From assembly GCA_030568195.1 (NCBI GenBank), contig JAJLTO010000001.1, positions 1,612,001-1,676,000 of the forward strand: 64,000 bases of DNA. Direction: 5' to 3'. A model generated the notes under the pieces. That model saw only the letters and a list, made by a program, of their open reading frames with translations, was not told the origin of the DNA and did not search any database. The stretch's first letter is position 1. Each line of letters begins with the position of its first letter. Positions 32,566-42,849 of the stretch are shown one piece after another. Made by a program: the position numbers and the translations under genes. The stretch comes from Dipodascopsis uninucleata var. uninucleata (taxonomy: Eukaryota; Ascomycota; Lipomycetes; Lipomycetales; Lipomycetaceae).

Positions 32566-33564
32566 TTATAAAATTGCGAGAGCGTTGGCAAATGTGGCAA
32601 CTCCGCCTGGAGAATTGAATGGTGCTGCTGTGAAAACAAAACTGTACTTGCCAGTCTTCTTGCATTGCTCAGCCAGGTCTTCGAGATCGAGCATCTCGCC
32701 GATTAAAACACCCCAACACGCGAGTAAAAACTCATGAAGACACTCCTTGGTGCCTTCAACAACAGGCCAAACCTCAAATCCAGGCATATCGCCACCGACA
32801 ACGGCAAAGTACTCATCGTGAAGCCAGTTCTTCATCGCTTCACCTTGTTCAACACCGATAATGTTAGGAGCAGGTTTTCCCTCGGGAATAACTCCCCTAG
32901 CATACTCTATATTGTACTTTTTCATCCAGCCACTTCGAATAAGGAGAATATCACCGACTTCAAACGTAGTATTCTGGCTCTTTGCGACAGCCTTAAGTTC
33001 GTCAAGAGTGATTGGTCTTCCGATGAAAGGATCGAACTCAATGCCATTCTCCTCAGCCCACGAGCAAAAATCTAATAAGACTCCCCGACCGACTATTCCG
33101 TGCCTACTAGCAGCTTGAATACCACATCTTAAATTGGCCTTCGGGCCTACAACTTCTTCATCCTTGAGACCGTTGTACATAGTTTCGCCAGAAAGATGTC
33201 CAAAGTGTCGAAAACCATCAAACTGACTACCAGATTGTACATTCATAACAATACCATCATCGTGCATGTAGGCATTACCACTAGGGTGAGGTAAAATATC
33301 GAATTTCAATCCGGGACGGCCGAAATCAGGTTCAATTGGCAAAGTAATGTCCCAGTTCAGAGATGAGACAATACCATATTTTGATTCTTCAGTGAGTACC
33401 TTTTTGACAAGCTCAGGTGTGAGAAGATTGAGTCTTCCAACTTCGTCATCTGCACCCCAAATCCAAGCAGCTTCCTTGGGAACCCCTTCTGGCTTCTCCT
33501 GTGCAATTATTTCCTCAAGCGTTGGCAGGATTAGACTCTTTGTATATGGATGTTGAATAGGCAT
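32566..33564 (-). CDS. Cyclase-family (kynurenine formamidase-like) hydrolase
   Basis: Single exon, 332 residues. It belongs to the fungal branch of the putative cyclase family (Pfam cyclase, PF04199), metal-dependent hydrolases related to bacterial kynurenine formamidase and isatin hydrolase. The metal site region reads SGSQFDGFRHFGH (residues 111-123), a variant of the HxGTHxDxPxH motif in which the first His is missing but D116, H120 and H123 remain. VGDILLIRSGWM and the C-terminal FVFTAAPFNSPGG are typical. The substrate is unknown. Next on the same strand is an NCS1 permease, so import of a cyclic nitrogen compound and its hydrolysis is a possible link. A palindromic CACGTG pair lies about 460-500 bp upstream of the ATG. 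Confidence 0.85.
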   Translation of the reverse strand: MPIQHPYTKSLILPTLEEIIAQEKPEGVPKEAAWIWGADDEVGRLNLLTPELVKKVLTEESKYGIVSSLNWDITLPIEPDFGRPGLKFDILPHPSGNAYMHDDGIVMNVQSGSQFDGFRHFGHLSGETMYNGLKDEEVVGPKANLRCGIQAASRHGIVGRGVLLDFCSWAEENGIEFDPFIGRPITLDELKAVAKSQNTTFEVGDILLIRSGWMKKYNIEYARGVIPEGKPAPNIIGVEQGEAMKNWLHDEYFAVVGGDMPGFEVWPVVEGTKECLHEFLLACWGVLIGEMLDLEDLAEQCKKTGKYSFVFTAAPFNSPGGVATFANALAIL

Positions 33565-34448
33565 TGCGTCAACAATAAGTAATTAAGGTCACGTCGAATA
33601 TATATGGGCTTGTCAGTATCGAATTGGACTTCTGAAGAGAGCCTGATCTTCTACAAGCCAAATATTTAAGAGATGTTAAAGATTTCGTTTTTGAGGTATT
33701 TGAAATCGTAACAAGAGGTCTTGATCCTCTCGAAGGAAATAACGGTATATATAGCTTCAGTTATTCACTGCCGTACAATCAGCTATCTGCTGGTCCGTGT
33801 AGTGTAATTAAGTTTTACCGTAATAACTCCGGAAATTTGTTCCATATTGGGTGAAGCAGTAACAAGTATTTCGTCAACTCTGAAACTTGCCCATTTCAGT
33901 CTGGAATACTAGATAGGATTGCTTATTTCTCGCTCTTATTCGATGGCTGCTGTCTTGTTTATCTTCCATACAAATATTTGAGCCATTGCACTTGCAATGC
34001 TGCAACTGTAGAGCCATCATCAGTCACGTGATTATATGAAACAACTATTCATAATCACGTGCTCATAAAAACGTCAATAAAGTTATTTATTATTGACTAG
34101 CTATAAGTTTAATAGGGACCGAACGTCAAGACTGGACGACTAAATTAAGACAAATAATCCGAAGCAACTACGTGTTAACGTATACATAGTTTCGGCAAAT
34201 ACAGTACAAGTTACAGACGAGTTCATTATTACTAGCTATAGTAATTAATACTATTTATATAAAAATAAATTTTGCTCACAAGAGGTCATAAGTCATATAA
34301 ACCCGTTACAATCTATAACCATACGTGTCTAGAAATATTCTTCTCTAGAGATAATCTTTAAATATTTTATGAACATTTGCGTATAGGGAAAAAAAAACCA
34401 GTAAAAACATTAAGTACCCAAATCACTAAAAAGCATTATTAAATTAAC
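33565..34448. other. Intergenic, upstream of cyclase gene
   Basis: 884 bp between the NCS1 permease stop and the cyclase start. It holds the CACGTG inverted repeat at 34025-34061. No ORF of note. Confidence 0.55.
34025..34061. promoter_or_regulatory. Inverted repeat with two CACGTG boxes
   Basis: CACGTGATTAT (34025-34035) and its exact inverse ATAATCACGTG (34051-34061), spaced by 15 bp. Each arm holds a TCACGTGA core, the site of bHLH factors of the Cbf1/Pho4 kind. It is placed upstream of the cyclase gene. Confidence 0.6.
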
Positions 34449-36104
34449 CTACAAATCTCTCTTCTCCACATCAGAATTTGATCTCTCTCCGAAAGACCCA
34501 GACTCCTCGACATCGCGAGCAATAAGAAGGTCGTCGTCTGCGTAAACAGCACGTTCCAACATTGTTTCAGTAGCTGGCCAGAAATAACTCAAAATGGTGT
34601 GCACAACACCAGCAGCCAGAAAACCATAGAAATAACCAAGATCGTAAAGTTTGGTCATGTTAGGATCCACAGTAATCTTCTTGTTAACGGTTGGAATGAA
34701 ACCCGGCAATAGAGGAACCCAGCCAACAAAGAAACCAACCAATGCTCTCCAATTAACACCATACTTATTGTAACGGTAAATACCATTTTTGTTGTACAGC
34801 TCCCAGACATTATACTTCTGCTTATGAACGAAAAAGAAGTCAAAAACTAAAATACCACAAATTGGAGCGAGCCAAATAGTATAACCAGACATAAAGCTCA
34901 AGAAGGAAGCTGCAGAAGTAAGAATATTCCATGGGGTAAGAGCCCATCCACCAAGGAAAGCAACGATGAATTGACCACGACGAATATTGACATACTTGGG
35001 GAAGAAGCAATTCAAGTCATTTGCAGCAGAGATAGAATTAGCCGAGATGTTAGAACATGCCTGAGCCACATAGAAACCAAGAGCACAGAAAAATGCTGCA
35101 GCCCTTCCTCCTTTGGAAGTCCAGTTATCAATAAAAAGAAGAGGATCCCAAAGAATCTCACCGTAAAGGATTTTAGAACCACCAGCACCAACAACACCGA
35201 AGAAGGCAATCAGAGTTGCAGTTGCAGGAAGTGCCCAAAGCATGGAAATGGTCGCAGACGGTTTTGTAGCATAACGTGTAAAATCAGGAGCATTAATGGC
35301 AAGCGTTGCCCAACCTCCAAGATTAGCATAAACACCCGACATGAAAACCCATCCAAGCTTCGATCCTTCAACAGTATTTCCCTGCGACCAAAGAGAGTTG
35401 TTTCCAACACCGGCATTTTTAATGGTCCATCCCATAATACCAAAGCCTATAATCGGAGTAGTGATTGCTTTAATGGTGAAAAGAAATCTAATCCTGTGGA
35501 TAGGCACGTAATAAAGAGGAAGAACGCTTACGAAGTACACCACATAAGATACCATGAACTGCGTATTGATGTTTGCAGATTCGGGAAGAGTGTTCTTAAG
35601 ATTGTGGAACGAAGGCCAAATAGCATAGATCATAGAACGAACACACTCCGCACCAGTATAAGTACTAATACCAAGCCAGAAAATACCAGTGATACATCGC
35701 ATAGCAATCATAAGATATGAGAGATAGTAACCAAAGGCAGCACGCGATTGCATCGTGAAAGGAGCGCGGTATTTAGCACCAAAATAACCATTAATGGTAA
35801 TGACGATACCAATAATTAGATCAGAAATAGCAACATTCACCAAAGCCAACTTCCATGACATACCAATCGCCATCAAGGAAGAAGCCTTACGCCAACCAGA
35901 AGGCGTAAAGTTATCAGAAATCCAATAAGAAACGAAATGCCACCAGTTCCATGTTCTCATCTCCATTGGTACAGGATCTAAATCCTTATTACTAGCTCTA
36001 GCACCATCATGGGAATCAATCTCAATGGTCTTCAGCACTTTGCTGAAGAACCCAGTCGGCGCCTCAGCAGGAGAAGCATACACAGTCGCAGATTCCTTGA
36101 CCAT
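34449..36104 (-). CDS. NCS1-family nucleobase/allantoin/thiamine-type permease
   Basis: Single exon, 551 residues, twelve predicted spans, plasma membrane. The opening WNWWHFVSYWISDNFTPSGW is close to the NCS1 signature of the yeast Fur/Dal4/Thi group. Further landmarks are INGYFGAKYRAPFTMQSRA, TGIFWLGISTYTGAECV, NAPDFTRYA and ISANSISAANDLNCFFPKY. The family imports uracil, uridine, allantoin, thiamine or nicotinamide riboside by proton symport. The residues visible do not allow a substrate to be named. The C-terminus has acidic residues and a Lys (KRDL) as in permeases that are ubiquitinated. A very long gene-free region lies upstream. Confidence 0.9.
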   Translation of the reverse strand: MVKESATVYASPAEAPTGFFSKVLKTIEIDSHDGARASNKDLDPVPMEMRTWNWWHFVSYWISDNFTPSGWRKASSLMAIGMSWKLALVNVAISDLIIGIVITINGYFGAKYRAPFTMQSRAAFGYYLSYLMIAMRCITGIFWLGISTYTGAECVRSMIYAIWPSFHNLKNTLPESANINTQFMVSYVVYFVSVLPLYYVPIHRIRFLFTIKAITTPIIGFGIMGWTIKNAGVGNNSLWSQGNTVEGSKLGWVFMSGVYANLGGWATLAINAPDFTRYATKPSATISMLWALPATATLIAFFGVVGAGGSKILYGEILWDPLLFIDNWTSKGGRAAAFFCALGFYVAQACSNISANSISAANDLNCFFPKYVNIRRGQFIVAFLGGWALTPWNILTSAASFLSFMSGYTIWLAPICGILVFDFFFVHKQKYNVWELYNKNGIYRYNKYGVNWRALVGFFVGWVPLLPGFIPTVNKKITVDPNMTKLYDLGYFYGFLAAGVVHTILSYFWPATETMLERAVYADDDLLIARDVEESGSFGERSNSDVEKRDL

Positions 36105-39100
36105 TTATGCTAATATTCTAGAGGTAAAAGAACAGGATTACAGTATAGGATTATTAGAACGTTTTAGAGTACAAGGAAGCAAGTATAGTGATATAATGCC
36201 TGCGCACAGAAATGTAGCCTTGTAATGTTATAAAAGCTATGCTGCGCGTTCCTTGAATAATCCCAACTTACAGCGAAAGCCTCGTGTACGACGAAAAAAT
36301 GAAAAGAGGATTTCATCTTCTTATGTATTATAGAAAAATCACACTTTACGGAGAACGGAAAGAGTACTTAAAATCTAGTGTAGAATAATCAATTGTACGC
36401 TAAATCACTGAATTCAGAAGGGAGTAGACTTTCTTGTTTAATTTACGTGTATCTTTGTGAGCTAATGTCAGGAAGGCTAATAAAACTGAAGAGTTCTCCT
36501 CTAAAATAGCATTTTATAAATAAAATAATATTTAGACAACTTGAAAGTGATGTGGACTTGCATGTAAGTCGTTTCTACGTGCAGTAGTAGCATCAAAAGA
36601 AGCAAAGTATAGTACATATTCTTGGCGAAGTCAGAATATATTTGCTTAAGCTTTTGAAACTAAAATACTTTGATAACCTAAATCTATCTAAACCAAAAAG
36701 GAGGGAGCATCTATCGTGTACAATGCCAGTTTGCCATGTAATACACTCATTTGGCATCTTCGAGAAAATCACGTCTTGTCCAAGCTTCGTTCTGATAAAT
36801 AAAACTATATCAATATGACAGTCATGGTTATGGTGTAGCAGTTATCGTACTTGCTTCTTTGTTCTATGACTGTTGATAAGTAGACGCTTCATTGCATCTC
36901 GCTATCGCTAAGTAAATGATAGTTTGTATGCAATTAATAAACTTCAATTATGGAAATGTTATTATTTAAACTTTTACTAAGTCTTATCAGTAACCTTTAT
37001 CAACTGAATTAAACGCTTGCTTCTACCACTTGCTATCATGTTGCCACACTCTTAAAGCTACCGTACAGTCAGTACACAGTACTAGCAGTAGTGGCATGTG
37101 CTACAGTTTCTTATTTGGCTCGTCATAGTAGCATTAAAAAATATACCTAGCAAGAAAATACGAGCAAGTATCTATTTCTTTCTCCACTTCCCGAACATGT
37201 TGTCTGGCGCCACGTCGTCGTCCCTTTTACGGACCTTATGCCAATGCTATAGTTTGCTCATATCTTTCTGCTACTATTTGCCCGAGTTAGGACGAATGAC
37301 ATAGACTTTCGAAAGAGCCTATTTGTAGCACTTCAGAACAAGAGACATCGCAGCCGCCAAAGCTTACGATACTTACTCACTGAGCAAAAGTGGCGGGAAA
37401 AACATGACTCGTATATGTCAATAACGCTTGCCTTCCGAGCGCCCACTTTCATATGACTCAATTAATATGCAGTGAACATTTAAAATTGATTTCTTTGCAT
37501 ACTTGCTACGTATTGCAGATACCCCTGTAGGTTGTGCCTGATCAGACTGCGGGTCTGCTCGCTGCACATATTTATTTCTACGACTTCTTCAGGTCGTATT
37601 CTAGTTCGCGTTTTAAAGTTGAGTCGCTGCTGCTGAGAACACAGACCAGGTCACTGTTCATATCTGAGAATTCGTCCCTCTCTATTTGACTCGTATCCAT
37701 TGGCTGTCTTCTGCTAGCGTGAGGGACCTAGTTCGGGCACGGTGAAGCCCTTTAGAAAACACATAAACTTTTAAGCTATCAAAGGAAACTCTAGTGGAAC
37801 TTTGAGCTTCTTTCGCTAGATACCCACTAAAGATTTATCCGGAAATTAGTGCAGAAATCGTGCACGTCGCACTGACTTCCTCTCAAAAGGCTGATTGTGC
37901 CGCGAAATGTGCGGCTCGCTAGCTAATGCACAGCCAAGCCAAGGCCCAAAAAGTAATATGAACTTGTTAGAACCATACAAGTTAGTTACCAGCAAGCATA
38001 ACATATGCGGAAGGACAATACTACGATTGTTATTTCAGCCTAGTATGAGGGATTTGGGTGATATTTAAGTGTTTAATAGATAGAAGCGAGTAAATGAGGG
38101 CTGGCAATATGGCAGATGGCACCAGTGCTGCAACCTGATAAACACGGTATGCACGAGAGGATCAAAAAAGGAAGTATTTTTTATTTCGTAGAACAAAGGC
38201 AGAGACGTAAATCAGATATATATCAGTTATCCAACCGAATGGATATCGAATGCGCATAACTGTTGTGAACGAAATTAGATAACCAATATAGAGATCTCCT
38301 GTTCATTGACTGGTGCTGTCCAAACCCTACTGCTTTGTCAAGTAGATATAGAGACTCCAGAAGGATAAGTCATTGAGGTTTATCGTAAGCATAAATAAGA
38401 CCTTGCTTCTAGTAGTAATACAGATATTTGTTGTTTAGAAGACAAAAAAAGTTAGAGAAAAGCACTGTACCTGCTCACGCTCATTCTACAGGAAACTGTG
38501 CATAAAGTTGAATTTATGTACTGTCACAATAACAATAAGATATAAAAAATTTATATAGAAGAACAATAATAACGATTTACCGGCATATCTAAATATTATA
38601 AAATTGGATCGTATTCAAGTTGTCATTTCGAATTAGAAGTTGCCAGCGTGCGTTGGCTTTCATAGAAACCATAAAGAGCAAAGAACCATGTATATTTCAT
38701 GTGTTCTATCCAACAAACAATAATCTAAGTTCTTCTAGGCGCACGAATACAAAAAGGTCTCTGTCCAAATTGGAATATTACGCGCTGATCTACGATTATC
38801 GGTTTCAATGCGTAGCATTGAAGATATTACAACAAGCCGCTGTACTCGTGGATATCCCAGATAGTGAGTAGATCATATAAGTGTACTAGGATGATATCTG
38901 CACTCAAATATCTGGGTACCTGGATCTCTGGGTCCGTGGGGTGCAATAGCCAGCGCATGTGTTAGCAAGTAGCAAATAATTCGCATCGTACGTTGATCGT
39001 GTATCTGCTAATATAGTATTTTTTCATTACGGCAGCTGACGACGAAAATGCGAACTAAACCTAGAGATCCCGTAATATGGAGACAACAAACTATATCTAT

Positions 39101-40565
39101 GACATATCTCACTGAACAACTGTATATCCATAGCTTATTCAAAATTATGTAACGCTACTTTCTAGAAACTCGTTTTCTATTAATATCGCTTTCATAATGC
39201 TAGCTGATGCGAGAGTTTGTTCTCAGAAGACGAATTCGCTGCTTTGAGCTCCTTCAGACGAGCACTTCAAGCCACTCAATGCCATATTTGCATGGAGGTA
39301 GCGAAATTTTGGTGTGGATCTATCCGCTTCTCTTAGAATTAACGAGGATGCTCCACTATTAGTAGGACTGTGCCAGTAAAAGCACAGCTTTAGACAAGTC
39401 AGTGCGAAGTAACTAGGGTACATTGAGGGTCCTTGCTACCTTCCGACAAAATTCGGGAATACCTTATCTCTGTCAATACACAAGGTTTGTTCCCACAAGC
39501 GCAACATTAATTTATATGTACATTTAAACCTTCCATTTACATTTTAAACATTTTAGTTCGAACTCTGTGTAAAACTTTGTTTCAAATACTAAACTTTAAC
39601 GTATCGTAATCGGATGGAATCTAATTTCTTTTATTTTCATCCGCTGATTCTGCATTAGTTTTAGAATTAACTTTATTGCGGTCACGGAAGGGACGTGACT
39701 CGTCTTTGCAAGGACCACTGACCCGCGGTTCGAAGATGTCATAAACGCACACACAAATCCATTCATGTAAGAAATGATATTTTTCTTTTTTCTGGACTGG
39801 GTGGGCTTGGCTATTCGTTACTGTCCGCTTGGTTGTTGCTATTTGGTTGTTCCCACAGCTTGCTTGTATCTGGTATATCTCGTTGCGCTGTCATACACCT
39901 CCAAACTGGTGAGTTTTTCTGTAACCGTACGTTTGTCTTCGAGTACGAGATTTAGCAGGCTCCTGGCGTCGGCTCTCTATAGTCTAAATTTTAGCTCTTC
40001 GTCTCATATTTAAGGATACGGATATATCTGAAAGAGCTGGTTTAGCTCTCAACCTTCTCTGAAAGTAGCGCCATTCAAACTAACAAATGCTCGCAAATAT
40101 AGATTGACTCATGAAGGCTACTAGCCAACAGCGATTTCCCGAATAGGGCTTACTATAGTGATCAATAAAGTAATGTTATACGAAGAGAAAGGTATTGTAT
40201 AAGATTACAGAATCATATCTTAAAAGATACAAACTATATTGATCGCCTTTTATAGATTAACGAAAAGATGATACTTATTACACAAACCAAAAGAAAGAGA
40301 AGCTAAAAAGAATCATCACAAATGTCATTTAGATTAGTGGACGTCAAAATTCCTGACATGTAACACCTTAGTTATACCCATTAAAATATCAATGCTAAAT
40401 CAAAAATAGAACCAATACCAGTTAAAACCGAGCTCCAAAGAAAGTGGATAGATACTTTATGTGAACTATAGGAAATAAAAGAGAAACGTAACAAAAAAAC
40501 TATACTACACACAAAACTACCAAGATGCAAAATGTTCATTCACTCACTCATTTGCCATATTATGT
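36105..40565. other. 4.5-kb gene-free region
   Basis: By far the longest stretch without a credible gene. ORFs at 37098, 38620 and 39223 are short, two begin at GTG or TTG, and none shows family features; 39774-40013 starts with ATG and encodes 79 hydrophobic residues without homology. Composition is not strikingly AT-rich and there are no long tandem or inverted repeats. A locally GC-richer part (about 37500-37950) has small hairpins such as CGACTTCTTCAGGTCG (37580-37595). It could be an extended promoter of the permease, a non-coding RNA locus or a centromere-like region; undecided. Confidence 0.5.
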
Positions 40566-42849
40566 CTATGAAGAATTCTTAAAATTATAGCCAGTATCAA
40601 TACCACAGATATTTGTCAGCCAGCTCCTGATCTCGTCGCTTATATACGGACAAGACAGTAGGTATACTGCCTTGATATTTGTATTGACATGAGACGGGTC
40701 CGGAAATTCAAAAAAATCACTAGCAAGGGTATTATTCCATTCACCGCTCAGTAGATACCAGACACCAGTAAAGGTCACTTTGGTGCGGTACAAGTCTAAG
40801 TATATAAGCTGGTCCAAGCTGCGTAGATATTTGACACATTGGTCATTCATCACTGTACAACTAAGATTAAGTAGTTGCAAATTGGGAAACATTCGTACGA
40901 GACAATGCATAACTGACACATTTTCTTGCGCATTAACAGACCATTTTGACAATAGAGCCAATTCTTCACCAATAGGTTCGTTAAGTGGAATCTGTCTATT
41001 ATAATGCTTTAAACTGAGTTTTGTCAACTTCGACGAATTAAATGATGCCAAAGAGTAAATCAATGATACAGGAGTAAGATTTTCATGATAACTGAGATCT
41101 AGAGTATCTACGTTACTATAACCAGTAGAGTCAACAGCTGTAGGGTCCTCATTAATCAAGGCATCAAGATAAACGCATTCATCAGAACCTTGTTCTGAAA
41201 CGGTTACCATTCTAGGTGCAGAGTCAGTTGCGTCTAATAGCAAAGTCTCACAAGACACTGGCAAAGTAGGCATTGCATGCAATTGACATTGTGTCAAATT
41301 GATTAATTTCAACTTCGTATTTTGACTGAAATTTAGTCTAAATCTTGAAATCTCCTCATCCTTGCCTGCTCTATAGAAATTAATTCTAATACACTCAAGA
41401 GCCTCTAAGTTAGGCATCAGATTGGTTAAACTGTTGAGACTTATTGGATCCAAAGATATTCCGCTTCCTTCATGTTCATCGGTCGCCATCAGCCATTCAG
41501 TTCTGTCATGTAGGCTATAAGTAGAAATTTGTGAGCCAATTCTGAAAATGCGTAAATTAGGTAAAGTAGTTGCGGTGCTGTCAATTTGGAAGAACATGTC
41601 GAAGTTGTCCACATGACCGTATTTATCACCAAACAAAAAAAGCTCCTTTAGTTTTGGAAAATGACCACGACCGAGAAGATAGACAAACTCCTTCGAGTCA
41701 TCCAATGGCAGCTTGAGAGACTCGATTGACTTGAATATTTCCCATCTAGATGGCGAAAATTGCTTCCAGCTGTTGAAAACTTTCGTGCAAAATCCTATAT
41801 GTAGAGTTCGGAGAATACCAGCGTTTTCGTCTCTCAAAACAAGGTCGAGTACCGCAGTAGTATCAGGCTTCAAAATATTTTCTAAAAAAGCTGCCTGAAC
41901 TATACCGCCCGATCTTTGCAAGCAAAACTCAACATTCGACTGCCTGACAGGTCTTGACACGGTTCTGTAATCCAGAACCTCCCATAGCAAAGGAGTTTCT
42001 CTGATATAGTCGTACCACTGTCGATTAAGAAGCTGCAGCCTAACCCGCTCTCTGAAATCTAAATGCAAGAGGATTTCGTTGACTACGTCCGGCATTAATT
42101 TAGTTAGAGGGTTTAGTCCTGACGCGTGCAAAGTTAGCTGCTTAGGAAGTTCTGTTCGATATTTTTTCGCATCTTCAAAGGGCTCTTCCAATCTCTGTGA
42201 TACATATTGTTAGTATATATGAGAACGCATGATTCCAAAGCAAGTAAACTCTCGTCTCACCTTTGCCTCATTAGGATTCGTTATGGTTTCCATCGCACGA
42301 CGATATACCATGTCGTGACAATCCACAAGGTTGCGGTCGTTATAAAACTTTCCAGCAAGAATATAACCCTACATCAATGCAAGTGTTAGAACCACTATAT
42401 AGATAAATCCAGAGATAGTCTGACTTCACTTACCAACGGCGATTGAGGAAAGAGATAAATCATGTCCCATATTGTGTAGAGGACTTTCACATCATCGCCA
42501 AGCTGACCATAGCACTGATAGAGCTGGAATAGACTGTTTATAGTGATCTCATGATATAATCCAAAATGTTGAAAAGTACCAAATGCCTAATATCAGATAG
42601 AGAAGTTAGTTACATCTATACAGCAAAGATGTACACTCTCCTTTATGGTCTATGCCATCTAATGCTCTTGATAAATTAAGGTCTCTAAATACTTACTGTC
42701 AACAGATGGTTTACTAATCGCTTGTAGTTAGAGTGGCGGTCCATTGGCCGCGGCGGGAATACGTTATCACAATGTTGAAGCCAGTGACAGGCAGTTTTGA
42801 TCAAGTTGGTGTCACTTATAGGCTCAGGAACAATAATAGTACTGTCCAT
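40566..42849 (-). CDS. TPR, F-box and LRR protein (DIA2/Pof3-like)
   Basis: Four exons: 42697-42849, 42434-42586, 42261-42368 and 40566-42194, all joined in phase 0, giving 680 residues. Residues 1-138 resemble helical TPR repeats (ITINSLFQLYQCYGQLGD, YTIWDMIYLFPQSPLGYIL). An F-box follows at about 171-212 (LMPDVVNEILLHLDFRERVR, then LLNRQWYDYIRETPLLWEVL), and leucine-rich repeats fill the rest (for example NVDTLDLSYHENLTP and LQLLNLSCTVMND). This domain order is that of budding-yeast Dia2 (732) and fission-yeast Pof3, SCF ubiquitin-ligase receptors at replication forks that help unload the CMG helicase after replication. Exon 4 has no ATG near its start, which supports the spliced model. Confidence 0.85.

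Noticed and set aside
34971-35720. 249-codon ORF on the plus strand
   Set aside because: Entirely antisense to the NCS1 permease, whose family match is unambiguous; the antisense translation has no domain.
38620-38871. 83-codon ORF in the gene-free region
   Set aside because: Opens at TTG, no ATG at a useful position, no family features.
39725-39745. GCGGTTCGAAG, resembling a tRNA B box
   Set aside because: Bases on the two sides do not form a T-stem and no cloverleaf can be drawn upstream.
39774-40013. 79-codon hydrophobic ORF
   Set aside because: It does start with ATG but is short, isolated and resembles no known small membrane protein.
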